Part shown: positions 44,673 through 56,359 of the stretch, piece by piece
Numbering within the stretch: position 1 is the stretch's first letter
How the letters are laid out: every line of letters starts with the position of its first letter
DNA from: Typhlomys cinereus
Taxonomy: Eukaryota; Chordata; Mammalia; Rodentia; Platacanthomyidae
Assembly: GCA_023101885.1 (NCBI GenBank)
Contig: JALPQD010000053.1
Location: 2,916,447-2,980,446, forward strand
Reading direction: 5' to 3'
DNA length: 64,000 nt
Made by a program: the position numbers and the translations under genes
The notes under the pieces: model-generated
Told to the model about the DNA's origin: nothing
What the model saw: the letters and a program-made list of their open reading frames with translations, nothing else
Databases searched by the model: none

Positions 44673-44699
44673 GACATCCTAATTTTTTAAAACAATTTT

Positions 44700-44885
44700 G
44701 TATTTTTCTACTTTTACAAGTATATTAAGTACTCAGCCTGCTTCCCTCCATCTCCCCTCCCTCTTACCCTCCCTTTCCTTCATCAATCCCTCTCCCTCCC
44801 TCCCACCCTCCTGCCTGTCTGCTTCTGTGGACCCCAGGGTTCACTCTGGCTAGTCTGCTCTTGTGGGGGTCCAGGCCTGAGGCAT
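44700..44885 (-). repeat. Probable old L1 3'UTR fragment
   Basis: Pyrimidine-rich stretch with 'ctgcctgtctgcttctgtgg' and 'gctcttgtgggggtccaggc'. A clearly related copy is at 52195-52520, so it is a dispersed repeat. Confidence 0.45.
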
Positions 44886-44889
44886 CCTG

Positions 44890-45745
44890 ATTTTAAAAAT
44901 CTGCAATTTTTTTGTTCTTTGTAAAAATCTGTAATCACAAAGTAAATGTGGGAAGAGGTTAAACTCTGGAGGGACTGGGGAGAGGAGGAACCCCTTTAAG
45001 ATTGCTGAGGGGACCGGCATGTGTATCCAGCCATAGTGGGCACTGGATTCTAATCCCTGACTTTGAGGGCAAGGGACAGGACGGCTTCAGAGGTGTGGTG
45101 AAGAGCTGGTGACCAAGCCCCTGGACTCTCATATCAAAAGTCCCGTGTTTCAAAATTGGCACAGACCTGGACATACTGTTGGCACCAAAGGGATCCAAAG
45201 ATGAGGTGATGGGTGGTGGTGGGCAGAGGCCCGAGGACACACCTGGGGCTTGATGCTTCTGTGACCTTTACACAGCCTTTGGCAGACAGGCTTCCCTAAA
45301 GGCACCCGATGTCAAGTGCTTTTTTTTTTTTCTTTCTCTGAACTCCAGTATAGGAGTGTGGAATAGGAATAGTCCATTAAAAGAACATCTTACAATGCAG
45401 TATGTTGTGCACATTTGCATTTGTAGGCTAAGATCACCCCTGGTTGCACAAGGATAGGTAGGGGCCCTTGTTTTCAGCATCCCCAAGAGGAGTCAAGGCA
45501 GAAATTTTTACAATTTTATGATGAGTGATAAATTCTGTGGCCTACTCAGGCTCTGTGGAATGGAAAGGTGGTGGGGCAGCTGCCAGTGGCTTCCGAGGTC
45601 CCTGCCTCAAGAGTTGTCCCTGGTCTTCCCATGTTGCTGTGCCCCATTAATAGTCTTTTTACCCCTTCTCACATGGAGACAAGAGGGGCTTGGAGTTTTT
45701 CTGCTCTGTTGGGAAAGAGGCAGAAAAGAGCCATGTTGTTGCATT
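44890..45745. other. Unique non-coding sequence downstream of CCL21
   Basis: Repeat-poor. Short frames only, no known domains. Confidence 0.3.
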
Positions 45746-45751
45746 TTAAAA

Positions 45752-45752
45752 A

Positions 45753-45810
<58 letters not shown>
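45752..45810. repeat. (ATCT)n microsatellite
   Basis: About 15 ATCT units, followed by TTTG repeats. Confidence 0.95.
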
Positions 45811-45814
45811 ATTA

Positions 45815-45945
45815 TTTGTTTGTTTGTTTGTTTGTTTATTTAGTGTGTGTCTCCTTGCACCATGTGGGTTCCAGGGACAAAACTCAGGTTGTCAGGCTGG
45901 TAGCAAGTAACTTTACCCATCGAGCCCTTTCACCAACCCCCAGGT
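45815..45945 (-). repeat. B2/B4-type SINE
   Basis: 'caccatgtgggttccaggga caaaactcaggttgtcaggc tgg' and 'acccatcgagccctttcacc'. Confidence 0.6.
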
Positions 45946-46660
45946 GAAGTTTTCTTGAAGGGGATGGATTTACGTCTGAATCCTACGAGACACGCTTATT
46001 GGCTTTAAACAGTTAGAGACACTGAAGGACGTGCGTCCAGTCCAGCTGGGAAGAACAGGGGAAGAGCAGGGGACTCCCCTCGCTGAAAAGCTGCCCAGGG
46101 GATCACAGGATGGAGCAGCATTGTTCTTGGTGACATGTCTAGAGGTTCTACTAGTAGGTCCCAAGGAAAGAGGAGGCAGATCCCTATTAGATCTGGGGGG
46201 AAAAAAGATCTGAAGTCTCTCCTGAAGTAAGAGAGTGCTGAACAGAATTAAGAGGGCGGTCTCAAAGGCCTGTAGAGCCATAGTGTGTGCGCATGTACAA
46301 TTGCACACATGCACGTGTATGTATGCATGCACATGTAGGTTCACACGAAAGTGTGTGTTATGTGCACTTACGCATGTGTGCATGCATGCATGAGTGTGTG
46401 TGCCTGTGCGCATGTTTGTATGTATTCTCCTACACATACTCTCGGTTATGCATTGGTAGAGTTTCCTTAGAGACCAGAACCCACCTTACCTATCAACCTC
46501 AGTGCCTTAGTGGTCTGGGCCCCTGGGAGATAAGGAAACCTTGGGGGGTTTGTAGGAACTCAGACTGGATCATTCTGAATTCTCCACTGGGATCCTGGGG
46601 TATCTGACGTCGCTCTGTAATGACACTGGCGTCCCTGTGTACACAAGCACCCAGGAACAG
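45946..46660. other. Non-coding sequence with alternating purine-pyrimidine stretch
   Basis: 46283-46440 is rich in TG, CA and GCATGC words (possible Z-DNA-prone). The 155-codon minus frame there is a simple-sequence artefact. The rest is unique. Confidence 0.4.
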
Positions 46661-46678
46661 GTGATGCTAAAACAGCTC

Positions 46679-46684
46679 TTTATT
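46679..46684 (-). terminator. CCL21: CCL21 poly(A) signal
   Basis: AATAAA on the minus strand (CTGAATAAAGAGC), 338 bases past the stop codon. The transcript should end near 46660. Confidence 0.8.
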
Positions 46685-47022
46685 CAGTTAAGTATAAATC
46701 ACACTTGCAAGGGAAGGGCAGCGTGCAGTGTGAAGCAAGGTCAGGTCTTAGGCCCTGAGTTACATCCTAGAAGGACAGTCCTGCTGTCTCCGCCCTCATT
46801 CCCTGGGAGATTCTTCTGCCTTTCTGGGCCTGGCCCAGGGAAGTTCAAGTCCGCCATGCAAGAACACCGTGAGATTGCAGATGGGATGACTGAAAGCAGA
46901 ATGGTGTGGCAAGGCTGGTGGAGATGTGTGTGCCTGGGCCCTTGAGTCCTTCCAGTCTCGGGTTGGGGCTCAAAGCCATGGAGAAGTTGGTGGGGCCCCT
47001 GGGCTCCAGGCTGGTCACTGGA

Positions 47023-47704
47023 CTACGGACCTTTGGGAGACTGTGGCTGTTCAGTCCTGGGAGGGCGGAAGAGGAGATGAGGCACTGGTTGAGGGCCGTT
47101 CTCTCCCCCTCCCCCTTCAGGTCCCTCAGCTTCCTCACCTCTTGCAGCCCCTGGAGCCCTTGTCCTTCTTTCCAGACTTGGGGGCGCCTCTGTTCTTCCT
47201 GCAGCTCTCAGCTGGTTTCCGGGGTGCTGGGGGCTCCTTCAGGCGTTTCACTAGCTTCTGCACCCAGCCCTCCTTAGGGTCTGCACATAGCTCTGGCTGA
47301 GAGCGCTTCCGGGGCATGAACCTGGAGGTTGGAGAGGAGGAAACCTGCTTAGTTTGGCCCCCCCATCCTCTCTCCCTCAGCCACCAACCTTGTGCCCACT
47401 CCCTTGTGCCCATCTCACAGGATCGCTGGGAGAGGGCAACCCAAGCTTGGTTCTTGCTTCCTGTAGCTTCGGACGACGTTGTGGGGAATCTTCCTTTGAC
47501 TGTACTTGAGGCAGCAGTCCTGACCTCCTCCATCACTGCCTGCAGGATGGGGTTCAGGGAGCCAGAGGTTGCTTATAATGTCCTACCCAGATTTCTCCGG
47601 CCCCCTCCTGCCACTGTGGCTCCTCCCTCCTTGGTACCTTGTGCCGGAGAAATGCAGAGGGCCAGGACCAGGATAAGGAGGCTCAGAGCCAGCGTCTGAG
47701 TCAT
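47023..47704 (-). CDS. CCL21: C-C motif chemokine 21
   Basis: Secreted CCR7 ligand made by lymphatic endothelium and lymph-node stroma; binds glycosaminoglycans through its basic tail. Coding exons: 47638-47704, 47419-47539, 47139-47321 and 47023-47056. The product has 134 residues, the human length. Residues 1 to about 23 form the signal peptide (MTQTLALSLLILVLALCISP). The mature part starts SDGGGQDCC, with GC and ELC completing the two core disulfides. The long basic tail has two extra cysteines (SCRKNRG and GCKR) and ends TEQPQSPKGP, as in human. Intron 3 is only 82 bases; its donor (AGAG|GTGAGG) contains an in-frame TGA, so an unspliced transcript would stop after GCKR. Introns have GT-AG ends, although the intron 1 donor (AAG|GTACCA) is weak. 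Start and reading frame match human throughout. The ETS-IRF site upstream fits stromal and immune expression. Confidence 0.97.
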
Positions 47705-47788
47705 GGCTGCGGTTGAAGGAGCCCGAGCTGTGGAGAGATGGACAGCCACAGGTTGGGGTCCGTGTGTGGGCTGCGACTGGCCTGTTGC

Positions 47789-47818
47789 CTATTTATGTGG
47801 TCAGATACTTTCACTTCC
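47789..47818 (-). promoter_or_regulatory. CCL21: CCL21 core promoter: TATA and ETS-IRF composite site
   Basis: On the minus strand CATAAATAG (47789-47797) is a TATA-type box. GGAAGTGAAA (47809-47818) fits the ETS-IRF composite element GGAANNGAAA. The start of transcription is expected near 47760-47765, giving a 5'UTR of about 60 bases. A GGGGTGGGG run lies just upstream (47821-47830). Functional use is inferred. Confidence 0.7.
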
Positions 47819-47829
47819 CTTCCCCACCC

Positions 47830-48060
47830 CCTTTCCTTCCTGAAAATTTGCCTTCTTTTCATTGCCAATAGAACTCAAAAACACAATCAATCTCCTAGCT
47901 GCCCCATTCTACCTCCCCAATGCCAGCTGAATTCATGTGTTACTACTCTTTCCAGACACTGTGTCGCTGCGAGCCAGGCTTTCTTCTCCCCTGAGACACT
48001 AAGATTGCCTTCAGCGCCACACACTTCCTCTCCTTCCAGGAGCGAATACTGAGTTGTAAG
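47830..48060. other. CCL21 upstream flank, unique
   Basis: Short unique sequence between the promoter and an old L1 on the right. It is all that separates CCL21 from the repeat block. Confidence 0.4.
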
Positions 48061-48309
48061 AATTCTTTATTTTATTTTATCCCGGATAACAGACCCTTGT
48101 CAGATATGTGATTTGTAAACATTTCCTCTCATTCTATGGATTGCATTTTCATTCTGTTGGAAGTTCACAAACATTTAAGAGTTCTATGAGATCTAAGTAA
48201 ACCACTTTCCTCCTAGTTATGCTTGTGTGTGTGCGGGCACATGTGTATATGTTTGTGCATCATATTTAATAAATCATTGCTAAATCCAAATCTATGAAAG
48301 TTTCTCTTG

Positions 48310-48495
48310 CACTTTTTTAATGCTTTATTTATTTATTTGTGGGAGGGAGGGAGGAAGGGAGAGGGATAGAGAGAGAGTGTGTGAGGAAAAAAGAGAGAGA
48401 GAGAGAACAAGCACCATATGGGCTTCCCAGGATTGAACTCAGTTGGCACATTTGTAAGCAGGGACTTTACCTGTTGAGCTCTCTCACTGACCTGT
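48310..48495 (-). repeat. SINE with GA-rich tail
   Basis: 'ttatttatttatttgtggga' with GGGA/GAGA repeats, then 'ccatatgggcttcccaggat tgaactcag' and 'ctgttgagctctctcactga cc'. Confidence 0.55.
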
Positions 48496-48884
48496 ATTTT
48501 TAAAAAATGTTTTATAGCATTAGCTTTACATTTGGGTCCTTTAGACATATTTAGTTATTTTTTGTACATAGTGTAAAAGAAGGTTTCAATTTCTTTTGCA
48601 TGCTGATATTGTTTCTCCAGCACTCTTTGTTGAAAAGACTATCTATCCTTTCTTGGAGAACTTGCAGGGTGGGATGGGAGGGAGAATGAAGGTAGGTATG
48701 TAGGGATGAAAAAATATAAATTGATTGTATTTGTGTATGAAATCTTTAAAGAATAGAAAAGATTATCCTTTATCGAAGGACTGTGGTATCCTTGTTAACA
48801 ATAGCTGTATGCGCTTAGGTTTATTGCTGGGTTCTATATCCTACTGTGTGGTCTTTGTATTAATGACTTTTCTTGGTGCTGCGG

Positions 48885-49048
48885 GCAAAAGAACTAACAA
48901 AAGCAACTAGGAAGGGGTGAAGATAAAGGTAAGACCCCTGTGTACAACCTGGTGACATGAGTTTGATCACGGAAAACCACATGGTAGAAGTGCAGAATTT
49001 TGGAAAGTTGTCTGCATGCCTGTTTTCCCCCTTTCTCAAATAAATGAA
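48885..49048 (+). repeat. tRNA-headed SINE, diverged
   Basis: 'aaggtaagacccctgtgtac aacctggtgacatgagtttg atcac' and 'ctcaaataaatgaaatt' tail. Confidence 0.5.
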
Positions 49049-49049
49049 A

Positions 49050-49335
49050 TTAAAAGCGACTTAGGACGGAAGCATTTATTTTGGGTCATACTTTGAGGGT
49101 AGGTTACATCATGGTGCAAAGGCATGGTGTATAAGGCAGTTGGCTACACTGTATCTGCAGTCAGGAAGCGGAGCGTGATGAATGATGTTGCTCAGTCTCC
49201 TTTTTGTTTCCTTTTCATTGGGCCCATAGGAATGGTGTTCTCTGCCATTCCCTGCCTCAGTTAGCCCAACCTTTGAATGGTTTATCTCTTAGGTCATTTT
49301 AGCTCTTATGATCATAAATATTAGCCACCACGGTC
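49050..49335 (-). repeat. Rodent medium-reiterated repeat
   Basis: 'agcatttattttgggtcata ctttgagggtaggttacatc' and 'tcaggaagcggagcgtgatg aatg' match the repeats at 14449 and 24048. Confidence 0.55.
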
Positions 49336-51297
49336 TATACTTGTGCCAGTGACACAGTGTATTGCTTACTGTGACTTTGTAGTGAGTTTTGAAACCAGGG
49401 AATGTGGATTTTCCACTTTTTTTTTTGTTCTTTGGGTGTTTGATATTTCCTGATGTTCCGTATGGATTTTAGGGCTGGGCTTTGCTATTTCTGAGAAAAA
49501 AAGCCATTGGGATTTCGACTGAGTTTGCACTGAATTCATGCATCACTTTGGGTGATTAAAGCTTTCAGTCCATGAACAAGACTCTCTTTCCATTTGCAAG
49601 TTTCTTTTCATTTCTTACCATAGTATTTTGTAATTTTTTACTGTACAAGTCTTATACATATTTGTTAACTTTATTCTTAAGTATTCTGGTTTGTGTTATT
49701 ATAAATGTAATCTGTTTTTAATTATCTTTTAGGATTATTAATTGCTGGTGAATAGATATTCAATTGATTTTCGTGTGTTGGTTTGCATCCTGAAACCTTG
49801 TTGAATTAATATGCTAACTTAATAGTTTCTTTTGTGGTTTCCTTAGAGTTTCTACTTCTAAGATTATGTCATATATGGATAGAGAAAAATGAACTTCCTC
49901 CCAATTTGGGTATCTTTTTTTTCTTTCTTTTCCTTTTGCCCAATTGTTCTCACTAGAATTTTCACTATCATGTTGAGCAGAGGTGTTAAAAAATGGGCAT
50001 CCTTGTCTTGTTCCTGATCTTAGGGGAAGCTTGTAGTCTTTCCTCATTGTGGCCTGCCTGTTTTCCCCCTTTCTCAAGGGGGAAATGTGATGTGGCTGTC
50101 TCAAATAAAGCTTTTGTTATGTTGATGAAGCATCCTTCTATTCCTAGTTGTTGTTGTTTTTTCTCATCATAAAAGGGTATTGGATTTTGTCAAATTGTTT
50201 TCCTGCATCAAGTGAGGTGATCATATGGCTTCCTCTTTATTTTGTTAATGTGGTGTAAAGTGATCTTTGTATGTTGAGCATGATGTATGTTGCATGATGG
50301 AAATAAATTCCCCTTGATCAAAGTATGCAATGATTTAATATCCTGCTGCATTTTGGCATATTTCATTGAAGATTTTTATAATTTTACTTGTAAGGGATGC
50401 TAATCTGTAGTTTTCCTGTGGTGTCTTCTAGCTTTGGTATCTGGTAATAATGACTTCATAGAACACGTCAGAGAAAGCTAGCTCTTCACATTTTTAGAAG
50501 AACCTGTGAGATATCTATGTTAATTATTCTTCAACTATTGATTAGAATTCACCAGTGAAACAATTGGTGTTATTCTCTTAGTTGCCAGCTTTTAAAAAAA
50601 AATTACTGATTCACTTTCTTTACTTGTTATAGATCTATTCAGATTTTCTATTTCTTCTTTAGTTAGTTTTGATAGTTTGTATGGGTTTGAAATCTGTTTA
50701 TCTCATCTAGGCTATTCAATTAGTTGGAATATAGTTTTACATAGCATCCTCTTAAAATCCTTTTTATTTATGTCAAATTGAAGTGGTGTAGTACCCAATT
50801 TCGTTTTTCATTTTAATAATTTGATTTGCTTACAGAAATTGTCAGTTTTGACAAATTTGTGTTTTCAAAGAACTCTTTCATAATTTTGTTGACTTCTCTA
50901 TTGTTTTATCATTTGTTTTAATTTGCATCATTTCTTTCTTCTGTCTTCTGATTTAGTTTCCTCTCTTTCTTTTGTCTTTAAAAAACATTCAAAGTTAGAT
51001 TATTGATATCAGATCTTTCTTCTATCACATAGACATTTACAATCATCTATTTCCATCTTAGAATTTCTCTCACTTAATCATATGAGCTTTGGTATATTAT
51101 ATTTTTGTTTCCATTAGTCTCAAGTTATATTCTGGTTTCCATTGTGATTTCTTCTTTGTTGTTCAGAGTTTGTTTAAAAGTATTGTTTAATTTCCACATA
51201 TTTGTGAATCTGCCAATATGACATCTTAACTTCTACTTTTACTTCATTGTCATTGAAAAGGTACTCAGTGTGACTTCAATTGTAAAATTTATTAAAG

Positions 51298-51460
51298 TTT
51301 GGCAGGTGGTATGTACCTGCAACTCCAGCACCTGGGAGGTAGAAGAAAGAAGGATCAAGAATTCACAGTTCTCTGTATCTACATAATGAGTTTGAGGGCA
51401 GCCTGAGTTATAGGAAACCTTGTCTCAAAAAACAAACAAGGAAACAAAAAATTAAGACTG
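51298..51460 (+). repeat. B1 SINE
   Basis: 'ggcaggtggtatgtacctgc aactccagcacctgggaggt' to 'ccttgtctcaaaaaacaaac'. Inserted into the old L1. Confidence 0.75.
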
Positions 51461-52194
51461 GTTTTGTGACTCAACAACATATAGTCCTTTCTAGATAATG
51501 TTACATGTGTACTTAAGAGGAATATGTATCTACTGTCATTGGGAAGAGTCTTCTGTATATGTGTGTGTGTGGTCTAATTGATTTATAATGTTGTTCAAGT
51601 CTCTATTTCTTTTTTGACTTTTATCTGTTTTTTTAAATATTTTTGAGGATTCAAGCTTCCATTTATTATTATAGACCTGTCAATTTCTCCTTTGAATCCT
51701 GTCAACTTTTGCCTCTTATGTTTTGGGATTCTATTACTAAATACTCATGATGGTTATATCTGCCTGCTGCATAAAATCTTTTGCTAATATGCAGTGTCTC
51801 TATTTGTAGCTAATAACCATCTTGACTAACAGTTGTTTTGTCTGACAGTGATATACTAATAGAGCCACTTCAGATCTCTTTGGTCACTCTGTATCATCTT
51901 CCTCCTACTTGAATTTCTTTGTATGTTTAGAGTCTTTTATAGACAGTAGATAGGTTAGTCATATTGTGTCAATGTCTGATGCTTACTTGAAGAAATATAG
52001 AATAAAGTTTTTATTTCTGTCATTTATTTGTTTTCTGTATATTTTCTATCTTTTCCCCTTAAGTATCCCATTATTTTTTTTGTATTTCATTCATTTTTTG
52101 TTGTTTGCCATTGTGATTTCTTCCTTTTATTTTAAAATATTAAAATATTTAAAATATTAAAATATTTAAAATATTTTAATTATTTTATTTTTCT

Positions 52195-52520
52195 AGTTTT
52201 ATAAGCATATTGAGCACTTATACTTGTTTCCCTCCATCCCTCCTCCCTCCAATCCCTTCATCAATCCATCCCACTCCCTCTCACTCTTCTGCCTGTCTGC
52301 TTCTATGGACTCTAGGGTTTCCCTTGGCTTGTCTACTCTTGTGGGGGTTCAGGCCTCTTCTGGCATGCCAAATTGCCTCTCTTGGGCCACCCCATTGATA
52401 GGGGCGTTTCCCTTCACTCATCCAGCTTTTGTCCCCAAGGTTCCCATTGTATGTTCCTCTCTTTCTTGAGTTCTTTGATAGTCTATGGGGGCATGTTGGT
52501 GTGTCAGTCATTATGCAGGT
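52195..52520 (-). repeat. Probable old L1 3'UTR fragment
   Basis: Shares 'ctgcctgtctgcttctatgg', 'cttgtgggggttcaggcct' and 'tcatcaatcc' with 44700-44885 and, more distantly, 62430-62600. Confidence 0.45.
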
Positions 52521-52554
52521 CTGGTAAAGAAAGTCTCACTGTAATGTTATTTTA

Positions 52555-52770
52555 AAATATTTTATTTATGAGAGAGAGAGAGAGAAAACGTGCATGTAGA
52601 GACTAATTCTCAGAAGTCAGTTTTCTCCTACCATGTGGGCTCCAAGGATCAAGCTCAGTTTGCTGGTTTGCATGGAGATACCTTTATTCACTGGTCCCAG
52701 AACCCCAGAAGTTTTGTTTATTCTTGGCTCCACTGGAGAGTGAACCCAAGGCCTCTTGCATGCTAGGCAC
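52555..52770 (-). repeat. SINE with adjacent ID-like piece
   Basis: 'cttctctcctaccatgtggg'-type wording (tttctcctaccatgtgggct), GA repeat, then 'ggcctcttgcatgctaggca' from an ID-like unit. Confidence 0.5.
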
Positions 52771-53640
52771 CACTTCTTTCTGTTTTCTGTTTATTGTCTT
52801 AGGAGTGACTTGGTAATTACAGTTAACATCTTTAACTTAAAATAACCTAATTCAAGTTGAGTAATGTCAACTTAGTTTCAATAGCACTTAAGTACTCTGC
52901 TCCTATACTTCTTAGTTCCTTTCTTTTATATTGTTTCACAGAATATGTCTTTATATATTGTGGATCCACTAACATAGTTTTATAATTCTTGTTTTATGCA
53001 TTTGATTTTTAAATCAATTATATAATTATATATGAATTATATAAATTATACTAGCTTTTATGTTTACTTATTAATTACTTTTACTAGATGTAATTATTTC
53101 TTTATATGGATGTAAATTTATCTTCTATTGTCTTTTTTTGCTTCATCTTATTGTATTACTTTTTCCCACAAAGATATAAACAACTATCTATTCATCCCAG
53201 ATGGTGCACTGATGACAGAACAAAATAAAGATTCTATCCAAATCCAACCTAGTGAAAGAGTGAGCTAATTGAGCTTACTTACGGAAGTGTGGGTGCTACC
53301 TAAACAGCTGAAAACCCCAAAGTCCCACCTTATCATAGAAGACTGTCTTATTGAAACTACATCATAGAATCTCATTTTCAGTTACTTGTCTACTACCTAC
53401 ATATCCAGAATCTCCTGAGATCACCTGCATTTGGTTGGAATGTCAAGAGGGAACTAGTTGAAATGCTATATCATCTTATAAAAGAGAAGAAGCCCCTCTC
53501 TTATCAATCAACCCCTCCCCCCCATGATTATAGTGTCTGGTCAAGTTCCAGAGTTCTGAAGTGGTTCATTCCAATCACTCTTCCCACTTCAGGAGTTGAT
53601 CTGATAGGAGGAATCTCTGCCTAGACCATCTGACTCCGTC
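52771..53640. other. AT-rich non-coding sequence
   Basis: No gene. Short TA-rich palindromic runs near 53015-53050. Confidence 0.3.
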
Positions 53641-53652
53641 ACTTTGCATGAC

Positions 53653-53690
53653 AGTTCCCGTAGTTTAGTGGTTAACACTTGAAGTCTTTG
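53653..53690 (+). other. Possible 5' half of a tRNA-Val-like sequence
   Basis: 'gttcccgtagtttagtggtt aacac' resembles the acceptor and D-arm of tRNA-Val, with an A-box-like TAGTTTAGTGG. The anticodon and T arms do not follow, so it is not a working tRNA. It may be a fragment of an old tRNA-derived repeat. Confidence 0.3.
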
Positions 53691-54009
53691 GACCCCTTGA
53701 AGCTTATCCTAGCGCATGCTATGTGAGAATTACTAGATTAAAACTTGGAATTTTCATTTAAAATTGGACTGTGACCCCTGCTGGCAAGAACCCTGCATTT
53801 TCTGAATATGACTGGGGAAAAACAAATAAGATTTGTTACCTGGAGATAAAGTCTTTTAACCTGGTCTGAAATATGTATGAGGAATTTTTCCTGGTATCTG
53901 AAATTTCTCAATTTCCATCTCCCTGCCTGTTTCTAAGGAAGTGATTTAGGAAGATGGCATGAACCTTGGGGGCATGTAATAAAACAGTCATGTTGTGTGA
54001 GACTGTTTC

Positions 54010-54150
54010 CAAAAACTGACTGCACTTCAAAATCACCTGGGGAACTTGTTAAAAATATCAAATTTGTCACTGTTTCAAACCATGTTAAATGAAATATCAG
54101 AATACAGCCAAAGAATCTGTATGTTTACCATGCTGTGTAGGTAATTTGGC
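54010..54150 (+). repeat. MER5-like DNA transposon fragment
   Basis: 'ttcaaaatcacctggggaac ttgttaaaaata' resembles MER5A (hAT-Charlie). Confidence 0.45.
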
Positions 54151-54171
54151 ATTTGGTGGATAGAACTTGTG

Positions 54172-54565
54172 GCAGTTAGTTACAAGTATCAGCTTGACAA
54201 TTGAGAACACAACCTTTAGGCACAACTATGAAGAATTTTTTGTTGAGGCAAGTCCTTGAGCAGGCCTGTCAGAAATTATCTAATTGATGTGGGAAAATCC
54301 AGCTCATAGTGGATGAGTCCATCATCCCAAAGCAGGTAGATGAGATGGAGTGAGAACTGGTTAGTTTTTGGCAGACCAGCAAGCTATAATTGTGCCCCTT
54401 TTTCAACTTTCCTGTGCGTATGGTAAAGCCAGTTTCCTGGTCTCCTGATGTGATGTAATGCTCTTGCCCTAGTGGATAATAACCTGCAGCTGTACATGGA
54501 GTAAAAATCCTTTGTTTCCTTAAATTGTTTGGGTCTAATGTTTATTATAGCAACCAAAGCTAAGA
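54172..54565 (+). repeat. Dispersed retroelement, same family as 15172-15635
   Basis: 'tatcagcttgacaattgag', 'gggaaaatccagctcatagt ggatga' and 'gcaaccaaagctaagacag' correspond to the nested element near 15.2 kb, although diverged. Confidence 0.5.
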
Positions 54566-56355
54566 CAGGGTAGAGAAAGCTTCCTAGGCCGATCTGTTCT
54601 GTCCTATACTCTAGAGGGGTAGGGAGGAAACAAAGGTGATATGAAGAAGAAGTTGGAGCTGTGGTTCTCAGTTTCTCCTGAAGAAAGTAACTTTGCAACT
54701 TAGATCCTACTGTTTGCACCAAGGTCCTGTTATTCCTTTGCCCCGATTATGCACCTCCGGGGGTTCTTGTTTGTGAAAGATGGTTCTGTAGTCTTCTCGG
54801 GTCTCACTGCTGCCCATTTTCCTAAATAGGAAGCTCTTCCAGTGCCCTACTTTTGAACTTGAGTGTGTTGAGGCAGAAAAGCTTCAAAGAGATGTTCTGT
54901 CCTAGGGACATCAGGCTCTTGCTGATGGCTTCTGGGGCTTAGAGTCTAAATTATGAGCCTTGGGAGCAAGAAGGGAAGCAGTGGAAGTTTGCGGGGGATG
55001 GAGAGCAGGCTGAATGAAAGCCAGGGCAGTAACTTCTGCTTGAAAGCAAAGGTGCTGACATACTCCCCTCCCCCACTTACCTGGTCTGTGCATGGGCCTG
55101 GGGGGAGTCCTGAGAAAGAACACTGAGGCAGTCTGGAAAAGAGTAGACATAAGTATAGATGGTGCCAGGAGAGAGGCTGAGATGATGAGAGATAGCGTTA
55201 CCCTTAGGACTGCACAGCTCCCTGCTCAGGCATTCCTCTGCCCTCAGGTGCTGGCCTGGTCTCATCCAGCCTACAGTTCCACCTGAACCTCAATATGAAG
55301 CAGGAGTTCAGAGCTTGCATCCCAGAACCAAGAGACCTCTTTGGGTCCTCAGACCAGGCTACACATGCATATTTTAGGGAAGGAACGAAAAGACTGATGG
55401 TTGCCCACTTGAGATTTGAGTGTCTAAGTGTTCTAGTCCTTAGGGTGAGGGTTTTGTTTTCTGAGGGAGCTTGGTTACTATTTGACAACTTTTTGGAGGC
55501 CAAGTAGCGAAGGATTCCTGTATTTGATACCTGGGAGTTAAGGGCGGGGCAGATACGTGTGGCTGATTTCAGCTCTTACTCCCATGATATTACAAAATTA
55601 GCACACCTGCTCACCAGACTGAGACGTTGGAAAGTGGGAGAAGAGCTGTTTTTCCTGATGCCTCCCTTAGTCCCAGTACTAATAGTCCCATTACCTGTTT
55701 GGGACAGGAACTTGGGTCCATTCTGGGGTGGCCTGGGTAGGTGTTACAAGAGTTTGGAAATCCCCACATTGAAAATGGTCACATTCCCTTCAGCTTTAGG
55801 CCTGCCTGCTCCTGTCTGCTGGGGGTTCCAAGGCAGCAGATGTATACAGCTTGACAGATAAGAGCCAAGGGGCGGGTATGGCGGGAATTTTAGCTCAGAG
55901 GCTGGGCTAGTCCTGGAAGAGGCTTTGTGGTGGGCAGGAACCGTGGGGGCCTGATATCCAAGCAGGGTCAAAGAGCTTGGGCATGTTGGTGCTCCTGGGT
56001 TCCCAGAAGAGCATCAAGCCCCCTAGGAGCAAGATGTCTTGTTGACAACACAGCTTTTCCTAGAAGAGCCTCTGAGTTTGTGAGAATGCAAATGATACAA
56101 CCCTTCAGACATATGTGGAAGCCGTGTGGAAGCCCAGTATAGATGTGTACATTACCCATTATTCAATTTGCAACTCAGGGTCAGGGTTAGAATTATATCG
56201 ATGCTTAGAATGGCATGGACTTTGCAGTTGCAGATGGGAGTTGGCCAATGGTAAACACAGGGCTGGAATTCTGGTGATGTTGAAGTGGTTTTGGTTTGTA
56301 ATTCTTGCTGATAATAAGTAGTGCGTCTTTGAATACGATTTTCTTTTTATAGAGG
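54566..56355. other. 1.8 kb unique non-coding sequence
   Basis: The longest repeat-poor run right of CCL21. Frames up to about 100 codons lack known domains. Short GC boxes (gggcggggc at 55541, ggggcggg at 55869) are visible but without a CpG island. A regulatory role is possible. Confidence 0.3.
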
Positions 56356-56359
56356 AAGG

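Larger units (their letters stand above)
48061..51965 (-). mobile_element. Old, fragmented L1 (ORF2 remnants)
   Basis: Minus-strand L1 ORF2 phrases recur through the stretch: 'ggataacagacccttgtcag a' (48085), 'tttctccagcactctttgtt gaaaaga' (48613), 'tgggcatccttgtcttgttc ctgatct' (49994), 'ttcagattttctatttcttc tttagtta' (50639). Full of stops and gaps, and cut by SINEs at 48310 and 48885, a repeat at 49050 and a B1 at 51298. It is much older than the L1 at 35.9-42.2 kb. Confidence 0.75.

Noticed and set aside
47135..47140. Premature stop shortening CCL21 by 10 residues
   Set aside because: The TGA lies in a good splice donor, and an acceptor at 47057-47059 leads into TEQPQSPKGP*, restoring the human-like end and exact length.
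53653..53690. A tRNA-Val gene
   Set aside because: Only the 5' half resembles a tRNA; the anticodon and T arms are absent.
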